NCBI GenBank assembly: GCA_949130485.1 | Contig: OX422193.1 | Span: 9,221,119 to 9,285,118 of the forward strand | Length of the DNA: 64,000 nt | Origin: Agelas oroides | Taxonomy: Eukaryota; Porifera; Demospongiae; Agelasida; Agelasidae | Direction: 5' to 3' | Shown here: one piece after another, positions 34,798 to 46,700 of the stretch | How the letters are laid out: each line of letters begins with the position of its first letter | How positions within the stretch are numbered: the first letter of the stretch is position 1 | The notes under the pieces: model-generated | Told to the model about the DNA's origin: nothing | What the model saw: only the letters and a program-made list of their open reading frames with translations | The model's database searches: none | Made by a program: the position numbers and the translations under genes

Positions 34798-37700
34798 GAA
34801 CGGGTTCTTCCCACTCTATGATGCCAGCCAGGAAGGACATGATGGGATTGTGGAGATGCTCCTTCAGGCTGGGGCTACAGTAGATCTGCAGAACAAGGTG
34901 GAGGAGGATATTTTAATTCTGAAGCTATTCTGGGACTAAAACTCCATTGAAGTCTCCTAGGCATACACATATACACAAATACATACCTATTGGCATATAG
35001 TGGTAACCTGACTGATGCGTGAATGTGGTAGACCCAATGAGAATCCCTCTTTTGAGGACCTACATGAACAGGGTGTTACCTTGTGCATCAGGTCAGAAGC
35101 AATTTCTTACACATGTACATGAGACGAACAAACTACAAGCCATAAACAAAACACTCCTGCACTGTATAAGTACTGAGCTATAGTTATTCTCACCCATTCT
35201 ACCATACAGGATGGTTGGACGGCACTGGAACAAGCCAGCTTCAATGGCCACCACAAGGTGGTAGAGGTCCTGCTGGGAGCTGGGGCTAACCCTGACCTAC
35301 AGAACAAGGTGAAGGCAATATAAGACAGGATCCTGATTCATTGCCTTGCTGCTGGTGTCCATGCATTCTCTCCACCTGTTTTGCATGTTTTAGTTGTGCA
35401 TTACGAAAGGATGCACCTAGCTTTATTTTGTGTTGAATGTGGTACATACATATACTGCACCCTTATTATACTGAGCATCATACAGTATGCACAAGTAACA
35501 CCTAGCCTCATACCCAGGCATGGAAAAGGGGAGGAGAAAGAGCACCTGGTATACACTGTTTGTGCATGCACTTAATCGCCACAGAATTCCGTGGCGACTG
35601 TGTTTGTACATATACGTACATATACCGGTGACCTCATAAACTCGCCATGTTGGAGTGCCAGTTGATGTTCTGTTTGAGTGAGTTTTATATCACACTGTTC
35701 TATGCCATCTGGATGCTGCGGACCTTGAGATAAACCTCAAGAAGAAAAGGTTGCCTCCATTGAGTGCGTTTACCGAGGAAATGTACCTTTATGCGGTTAT
35801 CCACTGATTTCGGTAAGTGAATTCCTACCACTGCCTACCAGCCTTAGTATCCAACGGTATAAAACTAGGCAGAGCATGTAACAGTGATGTTTACAGCATC
35901 TAAACAACAAAAGATGAGTTTATGGCGGTCACATTAACCCTTTCATCGTCGTATTAGTACTTACCCCTAATTCTGCCACATGGCCTTTGCTATTATTTGG
36001 CATATACGTGAACAGTGTAAAGCAGGCGCTCTTTCTCCTTCCCCTCCTCCGCACCTGGGTATGAGGCTAAAGTAACAGGCTAAGTTTTTACAATTGCAGG
36101 TACTTGTGTGTGAATACACAGATACAGTACCAGATAGTGTGTCTGTCGTATTAAGTACTTGTAGGTGAACATCTTCCCTAACTACATTCTGTTCCTGTTA
36201 TGAATATTGCACAACCCAGTAGCCTCGTCTCTAGATCGTTGCATACGTACTTGGGGATGAGGCTATTCTAAAAGGTTGGGCCACAATCTATAGTTGCAGC
36301 TGTTTCTATGACCTTGACACTGTGTGTAGGTAGAATATTCCAGTGTACTGTGTGTACTGTACACATTACTGTGGTTTGAGTTGTGTTTCTATCTCATGTG
36401 TTGTGTTTGAGTTCACTACTGCATGTTGTGAAGCTGGTGTGGAGGATGTTGTCATGACAACTGTACCAAATGACCTACAGGTCACTACTTCTTAGTTACT
36501 TCAATATAGACACTATATCATACCAAGGTGTACTGCTGTCAACTGTTATTGTAGAACCATCTCATGTGGTTACTCTCACTCATTCTACTATACAGAATGG
36601 TTGGACGGCACTCAAACTTTCCAGCAACATTGGCCACCTCAAGGTGGTAGAGCTTCTTCTGAGGGCTGGGGCCAACCCTGACCTACAGGACAAGGTGAGA
36701 ACAGAACAGGACAGTTGTGTGCATGCAAACCTAAGTAATGGAAGGTGGTACGTCCTGCATCCTGTGAAACCAGGAGCCATAGTGAACTCCCCTCCTAGGC
36801 TTGTAATATATAACTATATTGCCGATTGCAAACTTGACCAGTTTATAAATAGGCTGCCAGTTCAATTAACTGGTCATTCAGTTTTTTAACTGGTTGACCT
36901 GCTTTCGATTATACAAAACAAAGTGATGCCATTTAGAAACCAGGCTGAACATTTTGAAACTGGCCAAACAGCTTGGCAAACGGCATGAAAGCTGTACAAG
37001 CTTGCCAGATGATTTACAGAAGCATACAAGCAAAGTAGTCTCACAAGGCAGACCCAATGAACGCCAGCACAGATTGCTTTCAGTTTCACGCCCATGTGTG
37101 ATAGTGAAAGTGATCCGCGCTGGCATTGGTTGGGTTTGGCTTGCGAGACTAACAAATGAGGCTAAGACTTATAACTGCAAAAAAAAAAACTGACTAGCTT
37201 CGTTCCCAGATTGTTTTTCACAGCTTCTTTCCACGAGCTTTTATCGGCACAACGTAAAGGACCATCAACCCTGAGGTGCTAAGCTGTCCAGTGCATGCGC
37301 GGGCCCACTTTTTGACTGCACACACTGGCATATTGACCCACTTTTTGACTTTGTGTAAACTGGACCGGTTTTAAATCCAGCCAATCAGCTTATAATCCGC
37401 TTGAACGGTTTACAAACCAGTCAAGGGGTTGAAATCCGGCTGTAACATATACTTATTAACCTGATCTATCTTACACCTTACCAAACCTGGTACCATCCTA
37501 TACAGCAAGACCCTCCCCCAGTTCTCCTTAAACGTCATGTTACCATGAACTAGTATACGATACGATGTTTAGATCTTGGACACTTCACGCCAGGACTGTG
37601 ATAAAGTATGTGTGGGAGAAACAGGTAGAACATTAAACGTTCGACAAAAAGAACACAAGAGATTCGATGGGAACACCGAAGATTCAGCAGTGGCTGCCCA

Positions 37701-40700
37701 CGCTCACCAAGAGTTCCACGATATCGATTGGGAGAACACTGTTGTTCTTGACTATGATGGGGATTTTTTCAAGAGGAAAGTCAAAGAAGCACTATTAATT
37801 AGGCAAAAGAACAATCAGGACAGTGGCTTGGCAGTTAGCCCTATTTGGTTATCACTTTTGTAAAGATTAACACATTTGTTTGCTTGTAGTACATCTCGTT
37901 TACACTGCACATAACCATTACTCACTGTATAGGTACAAATAGCTTATTATGTGTGCCATTCTCTCAGTTGCCTGAAGACGATTATCAGAGTATAATCAAA
38001 ACGTTACAAATAAAATTTTGCCAACTACCGTGAAGTGTCCAAGATCTAAACCTCGTACCCTCCCCCAGTTGTTCTGCATGTTTTCAGTTGTTCATTATTT
38101 AATGTATAGCATGATTTAAAGTAACCAACATAAATTGAAATGTACATGTATGTCACATCCTTACTCCTGACCACTATATTAAGCATACAATATATGCCAC
38201 TTTAGTGTACACCAGTAACACCATGTTTGTGTCAGTTGCAAATGTGCAAAGTAATAAGCAAATGTGTTCTTGAATTGTACAGGAAGTGTTTTATTGTGCT
38301 CATGATTTACATGTGTGTGTACCTTTTCATTATTTCGTGTTGAGTGTACTGGTACAGTACCCGATACTCAACCTGTCCTGGACATTAAGTGTGTAACAGT
38401 TTAGACCAAAATTCCATTGATGCAGTATAAAGTTTGAAGACTTCCATCTCATGTGGCACGATCCAAAGCTATAGCATCATGACTCTACCATAGTGGGAAA
38501 AGACGAACGTCTCAGACTGATGTGTGAATGCGGTATACCCACTGAGAATCCCTCTTTTGAGGACCTGTGTTACCTTACCTTGTGCATCAGGCCATGCAGA
38601 AGCGATTTCTTACACACATACATGAGACGAGCAAACTACAAACACTCCTGCACTGTATAAGTACACTTGAACTGAGCTATAGTTATTATCACCCATTCTA
38701 CCATACAGGATGGTTGGACGGCACTGAAAAGTGCCAGTAACAAAGGCCACCACAATGTGGTAAAGCTCCTGCTGGGGGCTGGGGCCAATCCTGACCTACA
38801 GAACAAGGTGAGGACAGTACAGGATCCTGATTCATTGCCTTACTGCTGGTGTCCATCCTCTCCACCTGTTTTGCAAGTTTTAGTTGTGCATTATGAAAAC
38901 ATTTACCTTTATCTTGTGTTGAACATGGCACAAGCATTGACTGTGCCCTTATTGCTGAGCAATGTACTAGTAACACCATGTTATGTCAGTTGTAAACATC
39001 CTGTTCTATTGTGCTTGTATGATTATAGGTACATCTGTGTTTATGTTCTGAATATGCTGATGCAGTACCTGATACTGTACCTGTCCTGATTAAGTAAACA
39101 TCTTCCCTTGTTACATTCCGTACCTCTCCTGAGTACCAAATATTAAATAGGTGAATGTTCTATTATGCCTTACCAATCTATCCACACACACACACACACA
39201 CAGAATGGATGCTTCCCACTGTATGGTGCCAGTCAGGAGGGGTATGATGGGATTGTGGAGATGCTCCTTCAGGCCGGGGCTACAGTGGACCTGCAGACCA
39301 AGGTGGAGGATTGTTATTATGATTGTTCATCTGTCACTTGTACCACACAACATTCCGGACCATAGGAAGGACAGAAAGCATTTCTTGCCCGTACCCAGGC
39401 CATCCAGCCTGGGTACAGGGCTCGAAACATGTCCAGTTTCCGAGGACAAGTCACAGTTGAACAATTGACTGCATTTGAGGATTTTTATTCTGTGAAGAAG
39501 CTAGATACTCAAATCTGAGACAAGTCATTTGAAACGCCTGAAGGTATTATTGAAGCCACATACTGCCAGATGGGGCCTACTTAACTGTACAAACTACTGT
39601 TATGGTTAGTGAGATAGCCAGATAATCGATCATCAATATTGTAATACATTGTATAAACAGTTGCTGAATTATATAATACATTGTATAAACAGTTGCTGAA
39701 TTATAGCTTGAGATGCACCTTGCTACGTACATCTCCACTTTAGTGTCTAAATCAAGCACAACTCGTCCTCTTCGCCATTGGAGGCCCAGTGGCAGACCTG
39801 TCTTGCCGTATAGAAAGCATAGCACATGCAGCAGGAATGTCTCACTTCTGCTTGATTTTTGCACATTACTGTAAGATCAAGTGACAGCCTGAACTGAAAC
39901 CTGGATAATTGAGTTTCAACTGTATACTCCATCCTCAAAGGGACTTTTCCTACTCACATGACCATGACTTCCTGCTCTGCTAGTTGTTTCATGTTCATAT
40001 CACACATTGTGTCAGCACTCACTGATATACATCACTACTTCCATTCTCATGTACAGTTTCCATTACCTTATATGGAAATATGGTGTCACCTCACTATACA
40101 CGCCGTCTTCATTACTTTATTCTTCATTCAAGGGAAAGCTTTGTGCTTGCCAGCCCTTGCAAAATTCACTGTCACTCACGAAGCAGTACCCCCCCTTCCT
40201 GCCCTTCGCTGGTAACGATGTAAGTAGGAAGGTGTGGCCTAGACCTATTACTACTCAATAGGCAGGGATTTACCTGGAGTCTTATTAGGCTTTGTTACTG
40301 TGACCCCCATGCTTGTATATACGTACTTTGCGTAGGCTGAATAAATCACATGTACCTATAAATCTGCACTTCGTGTGCAAAGAGTTAAATATATGATACT
40401 GAACTCTGTCAGCAGTTGAAGTCATGTACAGTCACCACATACCGAGGCATTCCCCAGCTGTGTTGTTATGGTGCTATCTCTGAAATGTTCTGCACCTCCA
40501 GGATGGTGTGACATCACTGTATGTGGCCTGCCAGAATGGACATCTTCTAGTAGTTGAACGTTTGGTTGCAGCAAAGGCAGATGTCAACCATCAGGATGAG
40601 GTATATCTACTCACACTGCCCACCACTCATTGACATACATTACCACCTCCATCTTCAGACTATACACACAGTCTCCATTACCTTATATGGAAATGTGGTT

Positions 40701-43700
40701 GTCACCTCACTATTCTTAACTGCTAAGGTGATTCACAAGTTTGTATTGAGAGCATTTCACTTTCAGAGTCATAACTTAAATATACGAAGTTGAACTGTCA
40801 GCGGTTGAAGTCATGTACAGTCACCTCATACCGAGACATTCCTCAGCTGTGTTGTTATGGTGCTATCTCTGAAATGTTCTGCACCTCCAGGATGGTGCGA
40901 CACCACTGTATATGGCCTGCCAGAATGGACATCTTCCAGTAATAGAACATTTGATTGTAGCAAAGGCAGATGTCAACCATCAGGATGAGGTACCTATATA
41001 CTTCATATCAACCCGTGTATGTGCACACTGTAGTATTGCAGTGAGCAACACAATTTATGTCACAAATTAGGTGCACTGTTTTCATGGTGACAGTATTGAC
41101 TGTGTTTGTGTGTAGTATCTTTACTGCCAATAGCCTCTACACACCATAGGAACTTAGTATGTGTGAATTTTGTCAACATTCCTGTTCAGGCACAGATCAT
41201 GGCTCATATATATATACCTTATTACATGAGTTAGCGTGCAATATCGTGAGTTATTGCACGAGTGGGCGTGGTATTTTCACGAGCCGAAGGCGAGTGAAAA
41301 TGCAGTCCACGAGTGCAATAACCGCGATATGCACGCTAATGAGTGTAATAAAATGTTTATTATCCATTACCACAACAGTGTCGTGTCTCTACTCACACAA
41401 AGAACCAAGTAACTCGCTGTTTGAATGCACTGGTTCTAATTAAAGCACATCATGGTTGCTAGGATACCGCGTAGTTCCAGCCCGTGCAATAACACCCGTG
41501 CAATAACACCCGTGCAATATCGTGTGATATTGCACGGCACAGGAATAGGAAAATACTGTTGTAGAAATATGAACTGGATAATTGGGGCGAGCCTGAGCGA
41601 GCCCCACACTAGCGGGACTGCATTGCGCACGTGCGTGTGTATGTTTGCTTGCTTGCGGCCATATACTGTAAATTTTTAATGAGCGCGGTTAAATTTTAAT
41701 ATTACGAAGATCGAGCTCATGCACTCGCCGTAGGCTATTGCCAGAGTGCAGCGTCGGTGACCCGAAGCGGAGACAACTGAAGTTGAACCACGCATGGCAA
41801 CTTACTCCTTGTTTGTATGTGCTGCTACAGATCATGAACGGCAGGCTGCCCACAGGCAGTACAAATTTCGATCACAGTGGTTGAGGTCACTTCAGGTAAG
41901 GGCCATGCATAAACAGCACTTATAAACGCCAGAAATTCAGCTCATGATTTTAGTGTAAAGCTTAGTCCATGCATATGTAGCCACGCTCCACTGACATGCC
42001 TTCCCCTAGAGCCTTATTATTGCATGAATGTTTAAGTAGTAGGAACTGCATAAGGTACCTATAGATTTGTAGGGTATGGAGTGCTCATCCAATATATGCA
42101 GCCACACACCCTCTTGTTCTTTTAAAGGAGTGCATTATGTCATTATGTAAACTGGCAAGGTAGAAGTCATGAACGAAGCACACCCTTGTGTTGTGAAACC
42201 AAGTTTGTTGACAGTAGACTGCACTTGAACTGGAGAGGTGAATCCATATAATCTCCTCACACTTATGTCTTCCGATGTGTTGACTGGAGTTACTACATAT
42301 GCACACACACACACACTCACACATGTGAACAAAGGGTGGATTTTCTCCACTCTACAATGCCAGCCAGGAGGGGCATGATGCGATTGTGAAGATGCTCCTT
42401 CAGGCCGGGGCTACAGTGGACCTGCAGGCCAAGGTGGAGGATCGTTATTATGATTCAACTTTGTTAATCTGTCAGTTGTAGTGTGCCACTTGCTGTGTTC
42501 ATTATATCTGGGGATATGACTAGTTAAACAATGAATTTTGCTTGACCTTTTTGTTTTCTTCTGTGAGACTAGCCATTTTCAGCCATTGAAGCCACAATAC
42601 TACCAGATGGGGGCTACTTAACAGCACAAACCACTGTTACTGTATACCTCAAAGGGACTTTCCCCACTCACATGACCATAACTTTCTCCTATGCTAGTTT
42701 TGTTTCATCATGGGTCATATCAGTCATACATTGTCTCTAGCACTCATTGACATACATCACCCCCATCCTCAGGCTATAACACATAGTTTTCATTACCTTA
42801 TTTGGAAATATGGTTATCACTTCCCTATACACACAGTTTCCATTACCTTCTATGGAAATGTGGTTGTCACCTCACTATTCTTTAATGCTAAGGGGCGCTG
42901 TCTTCTCTCTTTCAGCCATTGTTTACACAAATGCCATCATGGATGACTGCCTGTGCCATATGTACGCATGAGGGATAAAATAGTAACAGGCCTACCGTGG
43001 GTAAATTTTTGAAATCTTATAATCTTTTTTGTGGTTGTTTCATGCTCCATCTCCTCTACTTTTTACGTCATTATGCACTGCTGCTCATATCCGGGCATTC
43101 CTCAGCTGTGTTGTTGCATGTGGTGTTATCTCTTAAATGTTTACCAACTCCAGGATGGTGCAACACCGCTGTGCAATTCCAGTGAGAAGGGACATCTTCC
43201 AGTAGTTGAACGTTTGATTGCAGCAAAGGCAGATGTCAACCATCAGGCGAAGGTATCTATATTCTGCATCACCCTGTATATGTGCACACTGTGGTACTGC
43301 AGTGAGCAACATAACTTATGTTGCAAGTTAGATGCATGCATGCACTGTTTCCATGGCGACAGCATTGACTGTGTTTGTGTCACTGAATATCTTTACTGTC
43401 AATAGACTCTGCATAAAGTTTTGAGTAGGATGAATGTAGACTGTGGCCTAGTTACCATGGCAACAACATTCTGTACGCCCTGGGGGTGGTATACATGTGA
43501 CATTGTAGTGGATTGGGGTTTAGAACACAAGTAGAGATGTTGTATGGGCATGGATTTGATATGTGACTGAAGATAATTCGCACACCACGAATATAGATAG
43601 AACATTGTGAAGATTGTATTACATCATGGCTAGTCCTTTCATTTTACTTTGTGCTGTTGCCATTACCTCCACAGAATGGGGTGACTCCTCTGATGGCAGC

Positions 43701-46700
43701 GTCCTTCTGTGGCCACCCCAGTGTGGTGAGGGTACTCCTCCAGGCAGGGGCCACCATCAACACCACCTCACAGATATTACCACTACCTGAGGTCCGCTGG
43801 GGGTGGGCTTTTCTTTGCATTGAAGTAATGTGATGCATACAGTTCTTACCAAGTTCTTGTAAAGAACAGTCATTTTCCAGATGAAACAGTATGAGCCTGA
43901 AGGGTAAATACTGTTCCGTCTGGGGTATGTAACTTATTTATTGTGTTACCTTTAGCAACCTGCTGCCACATGCATCGATTTATCACCTCCACCCATTCCA
44001 CTTTGTGTTATTCAAGTTAAAAACAACTTCTGATTGGCTCACATGGTTGAGACTCTTGCATGGAACACAGTAGTGCATCCCAACCAAATGACTGCATTCT
44101 ATAGCATTCCTGCCAACATTCATGAGCATTTAGAGCCTGCACTGTGGATGTACACTGGCTGATGTCAATATTAACCTCTGTTGCACTTGTTGCCTACATG
44201 CAAATGTACACATGCACACACATATGCACTCACACCACACACAACTATGCACTATATCAGTTGGAGGGAACTGCCTTGCACTTTGCAGTATACCAGGAAC
44301 ATGAGGATATCGTTGAGCAACTATTGGATGCAAATGCTGACCCAAACCTGCCAAAAAAGGTGATCCACATGCACCATGATGTGTGAACTGTACCACACAT
44401 GGCATAGTGTTGTGTTGTGCACTGTACATTTACATATGGTCGCAATCATTAACCCTTTATATCCCGTAGACGTCTACACACGTCGTAAAGTTTAGTGTAG
44501 TTAATTACAATACCGTAGACGTGTATACACGTCATAGCCACAGGCTAGTGTTATGCAATCTGTTTACATAGGAACAAGATGGTGCAGCCACTCTTGTGGC
44601 TAGATAAACTTTGGTCACGGGCGAGGGGTCCGCCACAGCGCGCCTTGGCGTACGAGATTTCGAAATCCACTGGATTTCACGTGGATTTCGGATTTCAGAA
44701 TGGATTTCTGGATTTCAAAGTGGATTTCTGGATTTCAAAGTGGATTTCTGGATTTCGCTATTTCTGAAGATACAGCTAAAATATACTCATGAACAATCAT
44801 GAACCACATTCCTCTCAGCCTATATGCTAACAGAATACAATGTCACAGGCAGTTCACCGCTACATAGCGCATAGGCAGCGTGTTCGTTGATTGTCATACA
44901 TATACATACGCATACTGCGTGTTCGTTGATTGTCATACATATTCATACGCATACTGTGTGTTAGTTACATACATATTCATACCGTACTGCATGTTCGTCA
45001 TACATAATACATCTGACAATTGCAATTACATCACCTTGGAAGAATGACCTTTGTACCCGACCACGAAGATCGGCCGGGTACAAAGGTCATTCATTGTGGT
45101 GACGTTCTATTATGTCATAGAAAATCGGTGCACATGCACATCCTTGTAGTGTAAAGTATACGGATATTTGCGGAGTATTTTAATAGAATCCTGAATTGGA
45201 TTTCCGGATTTTAGAGTGGATTTCCGGATTTCAGTGGATTTCTGGATTTCAGAGTGGATTTCTGGATTTCAGATTGGATTTCTGGATTTCATAGTGGATT
45301 TCTGGATTTCTGGATTTCAGTTTGGATTTCTGCCGACGGTGTACGAGATTTCTTTCGTGATGGACCCCTCGGTCACGGGCTAGCACTTCTGTTGGTGGGC
45401 TTCCCGTAGCCATAGCACTTCCTGTTTTTGAAGCTATAAGCTTAGTTTTCACAACGTAGTATTACCGCATACGTGAAATTTAACAAATTTTTAGAGGTAT
45501 TTATGCTTTTCTAGCACCGAATTACGAACTATAAACGCTGCTTATAACTAGTACTACTCTAAAACTACCCAACTAAGTAGCAGCGCTCCCTTAGTGTGCT
45601 TAGTACACTATCCTATCATAGTAAATAAGAGTTATAAGCGCTTACCCGTGTCTCACGGTGTATTACATACAGATAGTCCCTCAAACTTGCTTGTTTCAAC
45701 TTTTACTCAAGCTTAAGCAACTGCTCTCGCTAATACAACAGCGATTCGCTACTAGAGTCATGTATCTTCAAGGTACAAAGCTTTTATTATCAGACCGCAT
45801 GGCTATACGTGATGAGTGAGCAATAGTTTGGTATTTCCAAATGACGCCCGCCGTTTAAAACATGGGGTTTAAAAGGTTAAGCAGGACCTTATATAGTCTC
45901 AAACCCAGACCGCCCTCCAAAGAGAAAAGGAGGGTCTGGTGAATATAGTTACATCCTCACACCATGGGCTTGATGTTGCTATGGGTTCTGTAAGCCTTTG
46001 AAGTCACTTGAGTAAATTGGAGGGTGTGCTAAGTAGGTTTGTAAAGGTGTGATAAGTAAAGCTAAGTGGTTTGTGGTAAGGAACCCAGCACAGGTGAAAT
46101 AATTGCCAAATCAGCCGATCAGATTGCTCCGCCGAAATCCCATGGAGGTACTAAAATGTTGTACTATATTCACCAGGACCCCCCTTTCTTCTTGGAGGGT
46201 TGAAGGGGGGTCTGGGTACAAGACTAGGCCTTATATTTGGCTAGTCATTAACACCCACCAACTGTCACTGTTGCTGGTATCAGACTCACTTTTTTTAATC
46301 CTCAGACCCTCAAACCCTCAACTCATAGCAATATATATAGCAGTGAGCAGTATTCATGAAGTGACTCCCTATATATTGTTTATTTTGAAAAATCCGTCAC
46401 CAATTGACATTATTTGTCAAGATGATGTAAGAATGATGTCATCATGCACTCTTGCATCTGTACATTTTAGTTCACACTATGATTAGTCTATTTGTTTCCA
46501 GGAGTCTCAGGAGACGGCCCTCATGATGGCTGCCAAGAAGGGAAATGTGGGGATTGTGAGGAAACTGATCAAACATGGAGCCAATGTGAACCTCACTAAC
46601 AAGGTGAATTGATCTTCATTTCAAATTGTGCGTAGTAGAGTTTGTAAGGATAATAGCAACAGGTCCAGGGACTGCATGTCCACTAAGATGATGAGATTTA

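Noticed and set aside
43774-43790. U12-type AT-AC donor
   Set aside because: ATATTACC does not match the conserved ATATCCTT donor; deletion of the normal donor is simpler.
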